From DASRFA01 sp035651755 (GTDB lineage Bacteria > Desulfobacterota > Binatia > UBA12015): a stretch of DNA of 64,000 bases. A model generated the notes under the pieces. The model ran no database searches, had not been told where the DNA came from, and saw nothing but the letters and a program-made list of their open reading frames with translations. The position numbers and the translations under genes are program-made. The stretch spans positions 24,797-88,796 of the forward strand of contig DASRFA010000047.1 of assembly GCA_035651755.1 (NCBI GenBank), read 5' to 3'. Of this stretch, positions 56,667 through 64,000 are shown one piece after another; positions within the stretch are counted from its first letter, which is position 1, and each line of letters begins with the position of its first letter.

Positions 56667-57818
56667 TCAGCGGTCGCCGCGATCGGGGGCGCGCGCGAGC
56701 TCCTCCAGGGCCTCCACGAAAGGTCCCCAACCCGCCGCCGCGTACGCGCGCTCGATCGCGTCGGCGGCGAAGCGCCGCCCGGCGCGGACCTCCGCGAGCG
56801 CACGGGCGAGCGCACCGGCGTCCTCGGGCGGGACGAGGAGGCCCGTCTCGCCGCTCCGGACGGCGTCGGCGATCCCGCCGACGGCGGTCGCGATCACCGG
56901 GCGCGCGTGCGCGAACGCGAGCGGGACGACCCCGGACTGCGTGCCGGCGCGATACGGGAGCACGACCGCCGTCGCCGCCGCGAAGAGGCGCGCGAGCTCG
57001 TCGTTCGCGACGTAGCGGTCGAGGATCGTGACGCGGCCCGCGAGCGGCCGCCGTCCGATCGCGGCGTCGGCAGCGGCGCGATCGACGTACCACTCGCCGG
57101 CGACGATCGCGCGCCACGGCGGCCCGGCCTCGGGCAGTCGCGCGAGCGCGTCGAGCAGGACGTCGACCCCCTTGTACCGGCGGACGTAGCCGAAGAAGAG
57201 GAACACGACCTCGCCGTCGGCGATGCCGAGCGCGCGCCGGGCGGACGCGGGGTCGGAGCGCTCGGCGAGCGACGCCGGCGCGGGGTGCGTCAGCACGCGC
57301 ACCGCGCCGTGCATGCCGAGCGCGGCGAGCCGGGCCGCCTCGCTCGCCGCGTGCGTCAAGTAGAGATCGCTATCGCGCATGCCGAGAAGCGCGATCGGCC
57401 GCCACGGCCACGACCGGCCCTCGTGCGGCTCGGCGTTGTGCACCATCCAGGCGATGCGCGCCCCCCCGCGACGAGCCCGCGCGACGACCGCCGCGAGCGC
57501 CGGCTGGAAGAACGGATGCCAGCGCTGGACGACGACGACGTCGGGCCGAAAGCCGGCGAGCGCGCGTCCCGCGGCCGCCCACGACGGCGGCGCGAGCGAG
57601 TCGATCGCGTGCAGTGCGCCGGCGTCGGACGCGGCGGGCGGCGCCGCGCCCGGCTCGAGCTGGCTCCGCCCCGGGAACACGAGCGGCGGATAGAGCCGGC
57701 GGTAGGAGACGACCCGGACGTCGTGGCCGCGCTCGCGCGCCGCCCGCGCCATCTCGGCGGTGTGAAGCGCGATCCCGCCGCGCCACGGCGGCACCGGGCC
57801 GACGATCGCGAGCCGCAT
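56667..57818 (-). CDS. family 4 glycosyltransferase
   Basis: A 383-residue GT-B enzyme: MRLAIVGPVPPWRGGIALHT at the N-terminus, FLFFGYVRRYKGVDVLLDAL in the C-domain and the catalytic Glu-loop variant YRAGTQSGVVPLAFAHARPV. In that loop the second conserved Glu is replaced by Leu-Ala, as in some GT4 members. Lies between the fusion GT and the O-antigen-ligase-like gene. Confidence 0.88.
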   Translation of the reverse strand: MRLAIVGPVPPWRGGIALHTAEMARAARERGHDVRVVSYRRLYPPLVFPGRSQLEPGAAPPAASDAGALHAIDSLAPPSWAAAGRALAGFRPDVVVVQRWHPFFQPALAAVVARARRGGARIAWMVHNAEPHEGRSWPWRPIALLGMRDSDLYLTHAASEAARLAALGMHGAVRVLTHPAPASLAERSDPASARRALGIADGEVVFLFFGYVRRYKGVDVLLDALARLPEAGPPWRAIVAGEWYVDRAAADAAIGRRPLAGRVTILDRYVANDELARLFAAATAVVLPYRAGTQSGVVPLAFAHARPVIATAVGGIADAVRSGETGLLVPPEDAGALARALAEVRAGRRFAADAIERAYAAAGWGPFVEALEELARAPDRGDR

Positions 57819-57825
57819 CGCCGAG

Positions 57826-59148
57826 TCAGGGCGCGCGCTCGCCGGCGGCGGGCGGCCGCGCCGACGCCGCCGCGAGCCCGAGCAGCACGCCGGTCAGGAG
57901 CCCATCCGCCGGCTCGCGCAGGAAGTAGTGGACGAGGTCGTGGGCGAGGACGGCGAGCACGCCCGCGCACGCGCCCGCCGCGATGCCTCGCCACGTCGGG
58001 TCGGCGCGCGCGGCGCCGCGGACCCCGAGCGCGATCGGCACGCCGAAGAAGACCGCGCCGACGAGGACGCCGATCAGCCCGAGCTCGACCCACAGCTGGA
58101 GCACGAGCGAGTGCGTGTGGCCGGCGAACCAGAAGCGGCGCATCGGCTCGCTCGCCATCTCGAAGCCCCAGTTCCCGCCGCCGACGCCGAGGAGCGGCGC
58201 GCGCCGGATCACCTGCCAGGCCTCGCGGTACACGATCGCGCGCGGCCCGAGCCCGCCGTGCACCTGATACGCGACCACCACCACGGCGCCCGCGACGGCC
58301 GCCGTGGCGGCGAGCGCGATCGCGACCGCGACGCCTCGCCCCGCGCCGACGCGCTCGGCGGACCGGCCGGCCGCGCGCCGCGTCCTCGCCCGCCACGCGA
58401 GGAAGCTCGCCGCCGCGACGAGGCCGCCGCCGGTCATGACCGCGATCCCGGCGGTGGATCCGCTCGCCCAGGTGCCTGCCACCGCGAGCAGCGCGCCTGC
58501 CGTCGCCGCCACGGCGAGCGGCCCCCACACGGCACACGCGACCAGCAGGAGGCCGAGCTGCTCGACGAACTCCGCGAGCCGATTCGGGTGATAGAAGAGC
58601 GCTCGCCCGCGCACGAGCCCGCCGACGTCGATGAGGCGGAGGCGCAGCTCCTCGGGGTCGCCGCGCGGCGGCAGCAGCCCGAGGCGCTCGGCGATCGCCC
58701 ATCCCGCCGACGGCACGAGCGCGAGGCAAGCGGCGGCGACGAGCGGGCGCGGGTCGCGCCGCTCGTCCGCGAGCGCGAGCAGCGCGGCGAGCGACACGGC
58801 CGCCCACTTCGCCGCCTCGCGCGCGGCGAACAAGGGCTGGCGCGCCCAGAGACCCGACACGGCGACCCAGACCGGCAACGCCGCGAACGCGGCCGCCGCC
58901 AAAGGCTGCCGGGCTGCCGCACGCGCGAGAGCGGGCGCGCGCCCGAGCGCGCCGCCGAGCAGCACGAGCGTCGGAAGATCGGCGCCCGCGCCGACCTCGA
59001 GCCGCAGCGGAAGGACGAGCACGACGAGCGGAAGGATCCACGCCGGCGCGAGGCTCGCCACGACCGCACCGGTCGCGACCGGTGCGAGCGCGACGGCGAG
59101 CGCGCCCACGCCGCTCAAGCGCCGGCCCCGCGGGCCGGCCGACCGCAC
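57826..59148 (-). CDS. O-antigen ligase-like (WaaL/Wzy) membrane protein
   Basis: A 440-residue protein with about eleven membrane segments and a large periplasmic loop before GVGGGNWGFEM, the Wzy_C/O-antigen ligase signature; the following GHTHSLVLQLWVELGLIG gives the conserved H-x-H plus E-x-G-x-x-G pattern. It would either ligate glycan to lipid A-core or polymerise repeats. With ABC-type export in this locus, ligase is more likely. Start uncertain: GTG at 59148 (chosen), TTG at 59118 or GTG at 59109. Confidence 0.85.
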   Translation of the reverse strand: MRSAGPRGRRLSGVGALAVALAPVATGAVVASLAPAWILPLVVLVLPLRLEVGAGADLPTLVLLGGALGRAPALARAAARQPLAAAAFAALPVWVAVSGLWARQPLFAAREAAKWAAVSLAALLALADERRDPRPLVAAACLALVPSAGWAIAERLGLLPPRGDPEELRLRLIDVGGLVRGRALFYHPNRLAEFVEQLGLLLVACAVWGPLAVAATAGALLAVAGTWASGSTAGIAVMTGGGLVAAASFLAWRARTRRAAGRSAERVGAGRGVAVAIALAATAAVAGAVVVVAYQVHGGLGPRAIVYREAWQVIRRAPLLGVGGGNWGFEMASEPMRRFWFAGHTHSLVLQLWVELGLIGVLVGAVFFGVPIALGVRGAARADPTWRGIAAGACAGVLAVLAHDLVHYFLREPADGLLTGVLLGLAAASARPPAAGERAP

Positions 59149-59161
59149 CGGGCGCGCGCCG

Positions 59162-60289
59162 TCACGTCGCGCCGGTCGCGACGAACGGGGTCCAGGGCTC
59201 GCCGCGGAGGATCGCGACGATGCGCTCGGACGCACGCCCGTCGCCGTAGGGGTTCACGACGCGCGCCATCCGCGACCAGGCTTCGCGGTCGCGCAGCAGC
59301 TGGCCCGCGGCGGCGGCGATCGCATCGCTGTCCACGCCGACCAGGCGCACCGCGCCCGCTTCGATCGCCTCCGGGCGCTCGGTCACCTCGCGCAGGACGA
59401 GGGCCGGGACGCCGAGCGACGGCGCCTCCTCCTGGACCCCGCCCGAGTCGCTGATGACGAGGTACGCGCGCGCCATCAGGTGCACGAACGGAAGGTACGC
59501 GAGCGGCTCGACGAGGTGAACCCGTTCCGCCGTGCCCAGGATCTCGCGCATCGGGCCGACGACGTTCGGGTTCGGGTGGACCGGATAGACGATGCGCACG
59601 TCGGCGTGCTCGCGCGCGATGCGCGCGAGCGCGCGCGCGATCGCCGCCATGCCCGGCCCGAAGCTTTCGCGGCGGTGCGCGGTCACGACGACGAGGCGCT
59701 CGTCGGGCGCGATCTCGGGCACGACGTCGGCCGGAGGAGGCGGCATCGCGCGAACGGCTTCGAGCGCGTCGACGACGGTGTTCCCGGTGACGTGGATCGT
59801 GCTCGCGTCCACGCCCTCGCGCTCGAGGTGTGCGCGCGCGCCCGCGGTCGGTGCGAAGTGTGCGGCCGCGACGATGTCGGCGACGCGGCGGTTCAGCTCC
59901 TCGGGGAAAGGCCGCCGCAGGTCGCCGGTCCGGAGGCCCGCCTCGACGTGTCCGACCGGAAGGCCGCGGTAGAACGCGACGAGCGCGCCGACCATCGCGG
60001 TCGTCGTGTCGCCCTGGACCAGCACCCAGTCCGGGCGCTCGCGGGCCACGACGGGATCGAGCGCGGCGATCGCGCGCGCGGTGAGGTCGGCGAGCGTCTG
60101 GTCGGGCCGCATGAGGTCGAGGTCGTGGTCGGGGCGGATGTCGAAGAGCTCGAGCACCTGGTCGAGCATCCGGCGGTGCTGCGCGGTCGCGCACACGACG
60201 ACGCGAGCGCCCCGGCGGCGCGCCTCGGCGACGAGCGGGGCCATCTTGATCGCCTCGGGTCGGGTGCCCACGATCGTCAAGAGCCTCAT
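59162..60289 (-). CDS. wecB: UDP-N-acetylglucosamine 2-epimerase
   Basis: A 375-residue GT-B-fold epimerase making UDP-ManNAc from UDP-GlcNAc. Conserved blocks: IVGTRPEAIKMAPL, VLVQGDTTTAMVGAL, GHVEAGLRTGDLRRPFPEE, VTAHRRESFG, YPVHPNPNV and SDSGGVQEEAPSLG with the following ERPEAIEAG. All catalytic Glu, Asp and His positions appear present. Provides an activated sugar to this locus; no ManNAc dehydrogenase is seen in the window. Confidence 0.95.
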   Translation of the reverse strand: MRLLTIVGTRPEAIKMAPLVAEARRRGARVVVCATAQHRRMLDQVLELFDIRPDHDLDLMRPDQTLADLTARAIAALDPVVARERPDWVLVQGDTTTAMVGALVAFYRGLPVGHVEAGLRTGDLRRPFPEELNRRVADIVAAAHFAPTAGARAHLEREGVDASTIHVTGNTVVDALEAVRAMPPPPADVVPEIAPDERLVVVTAHRRESFGPGMAAIARALARIAREHADVRIVYPVHPNPNVVGPMREILGTAERVHLVEPLAYLPFVHLMARAYLVISDSGGVQEEAPSLGVPALVLREVTERPEAIEAGAVRLVGVDSDAIAAAAGQLLRDREAWSRMARVVNPYGDGRASERIVAILRGEPWTPFVATGAT

Positions 60290-60303
60290 CGGTCGGCTCG
60301 CGC

Positions 60304-61596
60304 TCAACGCCACGCGGCGGCGATGTCGACGAGGGCGGCCGACGGCTCGCCGCGGACGCGGAACCGGATCTCGACGGTGTCGTAGAGCCGCGTTGCGGTC
60401 TCGTCGAGCGCGTGCGCCTTGAGGACGTACGTCGCCGGCCGGAGCGCGAGCGAAGGGAACGCCAGCCGGTAGCGATACCGTCCGCCGCCGAGCGGCTCGG
60501 GCGCGACGTCGTCCATGTCGCTCGACACCCCGTACACCGGCGTCGCGTCGTCGCGCGTGAAGCTGATGTGGACGTGCGGCGTCTCGCCGTGGCCGGCGAG
60601 GTCCGCCACGACCGCGACCGAGGCGCCCGGCTCGACCTCGCGCACGTCCTCGCCCCCGTCGTCGAGCAGGTGGAGGTCCACCACCTCGCAGGCGAGGCCG
60701 GTCGTCTCGCCGGGGCGATGGAGCGCGCCGGCGTCGCGGTCGGCGTCGTCGGCGCCTTCCGGCGCGCCGCCCATCGCCTCGCGATAGTGCCGGATGACGG
60801 AGCGCGTCTCGTCGAGCTCGCGCACGCGGCCGCCGTCGAGCCAGAGGGTGCGCTCGCACAGGCGCTGCACCTGGGACAGATCGTGGCTGCACAGCACGAG
60901 GCTTCCGCCGCGCGCGAGGAAGCGGTCGAAGAATGCGTTGCAGCGCCGCTGGAAGCCGTCGTCGCCGACCGCGAGCACCTCGTCGGCGACCAGGACCTCG
61001 GGGTCCAGCATCGCGGCGGTCGCGAACGCGACCCGGAGCTGCATGCCCGACGAGTACGTCCGAAGCGGCCGATCGAAGTAGTCGCCGATCTGCGCGAAGG
61101 CCGCGACCTCGCCCGCGGCGCGCCGCGCCTCGGCGCGCGTCATGCCGCCGAGGAGGACGAGCCAGCCCTCGGCGTTCTGCCGTCCGGTCTCGAGCGCCTG
61201 GAACCCCGTGCCGAGTTCGAGCAGGCACGCGAGGCGCGCGCCGACGTGGACCCGCCCGGTCGTCGCGCGCGCCGTGCCGGAGAGGAGCCGGAGCAGCGTC
61301 GACTTCCCCGACCCGTTCCGGCCCACGATCCCGAGCGAGCCCCCCCGCTCGAGCGCGAACGAGACGTCGCGGACGGCCCAGAAGGCGTCGTGCGCCGGTG
61401 CCGCGGCGCCGTACCACACCTGGCGCAGAAGCGGCCGCACGCGCGAGCGCGACAGGCGGTAGCGCTTGCCGACCGCGTGCGCCGAGAGCGCCGCTCCGAC
61501 ATCGGACGAGTGGAGCGCGGTCGCGTCGGATCCCGCGCCGCGGGGGGCGAGCGCCGGAGCCTTCCGAGTCGCGGTCGGCTCGACGCCGGAGCTCAC
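60304..61596 (-). CDS. wzt: second polysaccharide ABC exporter ATPase (Wzt type)
   Basis: A 430-residue ATPase: Walker A GRNGSGKST, signature YSSGMQLRV, Walker B VLVADEVLAVGD, switch CSHDLSQV. The C-terminal 150 residues form a Wzt-type beta domain. It differs from the ATPase at 38048-39277 in the C-domain, so it probably recognises another glycan. Residues before about 45 are Pro/Ser/Ala-rich. GTG at 61596 follows the chaperone stop by seven bases; no good ribosome site. Its likely permease is the one cut off at the right window edge. Confidence 0.88.
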   Translation of the reverse strand: MSSGVEPTATRKAPALAPRGAGSDATALHSSDVGAALSAHAVGKRYRLSRSRVRPLLRQVWYGAAAPAHDAFWAVRDVSFALERGGSLGIVGRNGSGKSTLLRLLSGTARATTGRVHVGARLACLLELGTGFQALETGRQNAEGWLVLLGGMTRAEARRAAGEVAAFAQIGDYFDRPLRTYSSGMQLRVAFATAAMLDPEVLVADEVLAVGDDGFQRRCNAFFDRFLARGGSLVLCSHDLSQVQRLCERTLWLDGGRVRELDETRSVIRHYREAMGGAPEGADDADRDAGALHRPGETTGLACEVVDLHLLDDGGEDVREVEPGASVAVVADLAGHGETPHVHISFTRDDATPVYGVSSDMDDVAPEPLGGGRYRYRLAFPSLALRPATYVLKAHALDETATRLYDTVEIRFRVRGEPSAALVDIAAAWR

Positions 61597-61603
61597 GCCG
61601 GAG

Positions 61604-62590
61604 CTAGGGAGCGTCGCCGGTCCCCTGTTGCCCGCCCGCCGGCGAAGCGGGGACGTCCTGGCCTTTCGCGCTCCGCGCCGCGGCGAGGAACGCATCGAGG
61701 TTCAGGGACGCGGAGTAGCGCTTCGCGAGCTCGTCGGTGCGCCGGCGCGTCGAAGACCTCCGGTACTCGGCATTGATCTGCGACACGATCTTCGGGCGGC
61801 ACTCGTCGAGGGTCAGGGTCTTCGCCTCCTGCTTCTCGACCATCTTGAAGATCTCGAGGCCGCGCAGCGTGCGGATCGGGTCGCTGGTCTTTCCGACCGC
61901 GAGCGCGCGGATCACGCCGACCCCCTCCTCCTTGCCGAGCTCGTCGTCGGCGATCCATCCGACGTCGCCGCCGGCGCCCTTCGCGGGGAGATCGGACATC
62001 TCGTCGGCGACGGTCGCGAACGGCTCCGTCTTGAGCCGCTCCTGCATCTTCGCGAGGCGAGCATTCGCTCCCGACGTCTCGGCTTCGGAGGCGTTCTTCG
62101 CGATCTGCACGCCGAGCCGCGCGAGGTGGTAGCGCGCCGGCTGCGTGCAACGCTCCTTGGCGTTCATCGTGTAGTACGTCTTGATCTCCGTCTCGCTGGG
62201 CTTGAACTCCTCCTCCAGGACGTACTTGACGTACTCGTCGGCGATGAGATTGCGACCGAGGTTCTGCGCCGCGCCCGCGAGACCGGGCTTCTTCGCGAGC
62301 ACGCCGTCGTCCGCCGCAGCCTTCGCGAAGAGCTCCGTCTCGTACCAGCGCACGGCGAAGATGCGACCGAAGTTCTCGTCGTCGCGCATGCGATCCAGGA
62401 TCGGAGCGGGCTCGTACTCGAGCTGCGCCTGGAGCTCGGCGCGCGTCACGACGCGATCGCCGATCTTGAGGACGGGCTCGCCCGCACCCGCGGCCGGCGT
62501 GGCATCCGCCGAGAACGCGCCGCGGCTCGGCGCGAGGCTCGCGACGGCGAGCGCCGCCCCGCAGGCGATCGTCCTCACGAAACCCCTCAT
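61604..62590 (-). CDS. exported SurA/PpiC-like peptidyl-prolyl isomerase or chaperone
   Basis: A 328-residue protein with signal peptide (cleavage near GAFSA). Residues 30-140 resemble the SurA N-domain (LKIGDRVVTRAELQAQLEYE and the helical KPSETEIKTYYTMN). Residues about 145-255 resemble a parvulin/PpiC domain (YHLARLGVQIAKNASEAE, then GAGGDVGWIADDELGKEEGV, SDPIRTLRGLEIFKMVEKQE). The parvulin Cys/His/Asp set is not fully visible, so it may be a chaperone only. It probably folds outer-membrane proteins. ATG at 62590 with GGGGGG upstream; GTG at 62605 rejected. Confidence 0.85.
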   Translation of the reverse strand: MRGFVRTIACGAALAVASLAPSRGAFSADATPAAGAGEPVLKIGDRVVTRAELQAQLEYEPAPILDRMRDDENFGRIFAVRWYETELFAKAAADDGVLAKKPGLAGAAQNLGRNLIADEYVKYVLEEEFKPSETEIKTYYTMNAKERCTQPARYHLARLGVQIAKNASEAETSGANARLAKMQERLKTEPFATVADEMSDLPAKGAGGDVGWIADDELGKEEGVGVIRALAVGKTSDPIRTLRGLEIFKMVEKQEAKTLTLDECRPKIVSQINAEYRRSSTRRRTDELAKRYSASLNLDAFLAAARSAKGQDVPASPAGGQQGTGDAP

Positions 62591-62944
62591 GAACACCCCC
62601 CGCACAGGTCGGCCGGCTTTATCGATTGGCGGCGAGACTTTCCAGGCACGGGCGACGATTGCCGCGCGACGCGAGCGTCACACCCGACCGAAAAATGCCG
62701 GTGTGGCCATACGATGGCGCTCTTCAACGTGGAGTGCGCCGGAAAACCCGCCGAATTGCGAACTTCAGGGCTAGCACAACCGTTGCATATCTGTTTTCAC
62801 GGTGCGGCAGTGCGCTCGAGGAGCCGGGCGTGCGCTGTCGCGCGAGCGACGGAGGTTTGACATCCGGCATGTGCCGGTACAGTCTCGCGCCGTGGGGGGG
62901 GGGGCCACCGAGGCCGCAGGTGCACCACGCGTGAGGAGGATGGG
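62591..62944. promoter_or_regulatory. 354-base divergent intergenic region with a candidate sigma-54 promoter
   Basis: The region separates the chaperone gene (minus) from the secreted-protein gene (plus). At 62772-62788 TAGCAC, five bases and TTGCAT match the -24/-12 consensus except for one base (A for the first G of the GG pair); transcription would start near 62798, 147 bases before the plus-strand ATG. A G9 run lies at 62894-62902. No open frame of protein-like character was seen. Confidence 0.4.
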
Positions 62945-63691
62945 ATGAAACGGCTTTCGGTTCGTTTTCTGGTGCTCCCGGCAGCTCTTGCAACGCTCGG
63001 CCTTGCTCTCGGCATTGCGCAAGGCGCACCGTTCGTCATCGGAGACACCACGTGCGGTGACCTGAAGAAGATCAGGGACACCGACAGCGTAGTGAAGTGG
63101 AAGCTCACCGGATGCGCGCCGCTCGAAGCGGTCGTGAAGACGCCCGCGCCCAATCAGTGCGGAAACGCCATCCTGGATCCGGGAGAGGTCTGCGATCCCG
63201 GCGAGCCGGAGGCATGCAACGGGCAGCCGACGAAGTGCATCAACTGCCTGACCTGTAGCGGCACGGGCGCCACGCCGACGCCAGCGCCCGGCTCAACACC
63301 GACGCCGATCAACACGGGTTCGGCGGATTGCCCGCAGGGCGAGCTGCCGCCGCTCAATCGCGAGGGATTCGACGGCTGGCGCGGAATCGACGGCGTGCAG
63401 ATCGCGGACGGCCAGACGCACACCTACTGCTACACGCTGAGCCAGAACACGACGCGCCTCGTGATGTCGGTCGGCGATCGCACCGGCGCGACGCAGTGCT
63501 TCGAGCACACCGCGGAGTACATCCCGCCCGCGGGAAGCGGCATGTCGTCGAAGCGCGGCGGCGGTGTGAACTCGTCGTACACCTTCCTCAACATCGGCGC
63601 CCCGCTGCCGCAGGGAGTGTGGCGCATCCGGATCACGGCCGCGGTGAACCCCGACTGCGCCGACCGGTACCAGGTCATCGTGCACTTCTAG
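62945..63691 (+). CDS. secreted cysteine-rich protein with CGN-type motif
   Basis: A 248-residue exported protein. Signal peptide MKRLSVRFLVLPAALATLGL with cleavage near AQGAP. The region 70-105 has NQCGNAILDPGEVCDPGE and further Cys pairs (KCINCLTC), like the DUF4215/myxococcus Cys-rich repeats (CGNGxxDPGExCD). A short Thr/Pro linker with ATPTPAPGSTPTP leads to a C-terminal beta domain (residues 130-248) with an NTTRLVMSVGDRTGATQC core. Likely an extracellular or surface protein and a candidate type II secretion cargo. ATG has GAGGAGGATGGG in front; a strong terminator follows. Confidence 0.83.
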   Translation: MKRLSVRFLVLPAALATLGLALGIAQGAPFVIGDTTCGDLKKIRDTDSVVKWKLTGCAPLEAVVKTPAPNQCGNAILDPGEVCDPGEPEACNGQPTKCINCLTCSGTGATPTPAPGSTPTPINTGSADCPQGELPPLNREGFDGWRGIDGVQIADGQTHTYCYTLSQNTTRLVMSVGDRTGATQCFEHTAEYIPPAGSGMSSKRGGGVNSSYTFLNIGAPLPQGVWRIRITAAVNPDCADRYQVIVHF

Positions 63692-63721
63692 ATCCGACGG
63701 CACGAAGACCATTCGATCGAC

Positions 63722-63752
63722 GAAGGGCGCCCGCTGGGGCGCCCTTCGTGTT
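63722..63752 (+). terminator. rho-independent terminator of the secreted-protein gene
   Basis: An 11 bp perfect stem (63722-63732 with 63737-63747) and a GCTG loop are followed by GTGTTTT (63748-63754). It lies 31 bases past the stop codon, between convergent genes, and on the other strand could also stop the permease transcript. Confidence 0.88.
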
Positions 63753-63798
63753 TTGGAGCCGGCGATGACGACGCCGACCCCTCCGAAGCAAGCTTTGC

Positions 63799-64000
63799 TC
63801 ACCAGTACTCGTCGAGAAATCCCTCGAGACGGGCGAGGAGAAGCGCTCCGATGAGCCACGACGCGACGAGCGCGACCAGCATGGAGACGAGCGGCGTCGT
63901 CGAAGTCATCGGCATCCCGAGGACGACCACGCGATAGAGCCCGATCACGCCGGCGATCGGGTTGAGCTCGGCGATCGGCCGCAGCGCCGCGGGTAGCGAC
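63799..64000 (-). CDS. wzm: ABC-2 type polysaccharide export permease, 3' end only
   Basis: The window cuts this gene. The 66 residues present include IAELNPIAGVIGLYRVVVLG, a Wzm-type segment, and one final helix (MLVALVASWLIGALLLARLE) ending in GFLDEYW. The same signature appears in the permease at 39274-40113. It would pair with the ATPase at 60304-61596, though the chaperone and secreted-protein genes separate them. Confidence 0.85.
   Translation of the reverse strand, partial: SLPAALRPIAELNPIAGVIGLYRVVVLGMPMTSTTPLVSMLVALVASWLIGALLLARLEGFLDEYW

Noticed and set aside
1..64000. tRNA, rRNA, insertion sequences, integrases or attachment sites
   Set aside because: No cloverleaf, rRNA-like stretch, transposase or integrase motif, or flanking direct repeats were seen by reading; a covariance-model scan would be needed to exclude a tRNA fully.

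Overview
This is a 64 kb stretch of very GC-rich chromosome from a Gram-negative (two-membrane) bacterium. It carries a type II secretion operon, two Wzm/Wzt-type polysaccharide exporters, an O-antigen-ligase-like protein, a UDP-GlcNAc 2-epimerase and many lipobox lipoproteins. DUF1329 next to MMPL and YCF48 proteins, cysteine-rich secreted proteins with a CGN-x-x-x-DPGE-x-CD motif, and an HMG-CoA-synthase-like/OB-fold fusion suggest a delta-proteobacterial-grade lineage (Myxococcota, Desulfobacterota or Binatota type). That placement is inference; no rRNA or tRNA gene is present. About 50 of the 54 genes are on the minus strand, and most neighbours overlap by 4 bases (GTGA or ATGA), so the window is a series of long, translationally coupled operons.

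Region 1 (1-13.7 kb). A minus-strand operon starts near 11.1 kb: small lipoprotein, YCF48-like beta-propeller lipoprotein, MMPL/RND exporter with an inserted PDZ-like domain, ABC ATPase, fused GldF-GldG permease, DUF4340-like protein and DUF1329 protein. It ends at a hairpin terminator, beyond which lies an HMG-CoA-synthase-like gene. I read it as a candidate envelope export or assembly machine. Divergent from it is a sigma-54 activator (11329-12759) with an exact -24/-12 promoter in front of it, a perfect inverted repeat about 118 bases upstream of the predicted start site, and a receiver domain lacking key residues.

Region 2 (13.4-21.3 kb). A divergent DnaA-family protein, an FAD-dependent oxidoreductase, a coupled cluster of exported proteins including a matrixin metalloprotease, a peptidoglycan-binding lipoprotein and a family 5 uracil-DNA glycosylase.

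Region 3 (21.3-41.7 kb). A polysaccharide locus: initiating sugar-phosphate transferase, four GT2 enzymes, a Tat-exported protein of unknown function, a double methyltransferase, a YfhO-like membrane protein, a FabH-type ketosynthase, a GT39-like enzyme, an Asp-box lipoprotein, a Wzm/Wzt pair and a TMTC-like membrane protein.

Region 4 (41.8-51.9 kb). A type II secretion operon in the order F-G-H-I-J-K-L-M-C-D. GspD has a very large Gly-rich repeat insert. gspE, gspN and gspO are absent.

Region 5 (52.1-64 kb). A second polysaccharide block: a long GT2-containing protein, a GT4-GT2 fusion, a GT4, an O-antigen-ligase-like protein, WecB, a second Wzt, a PpiC/SurA-type chaperone, a secreted cysteine-rich protein on the plus strand, and the end of a second Wzm cut by the window edge.

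An intergenic repeat with two hairpins, the second closed by a GNRA tetraloop and both showing compensatory base changes, occurs three times (1651-1723, 13290-13377, 20058-20130) and probably a fourth time at the left edge. It matches no element I recognise and is, with the PDZ-MMPL/GldFG/DUF1329 operon, the most interesting thing here.
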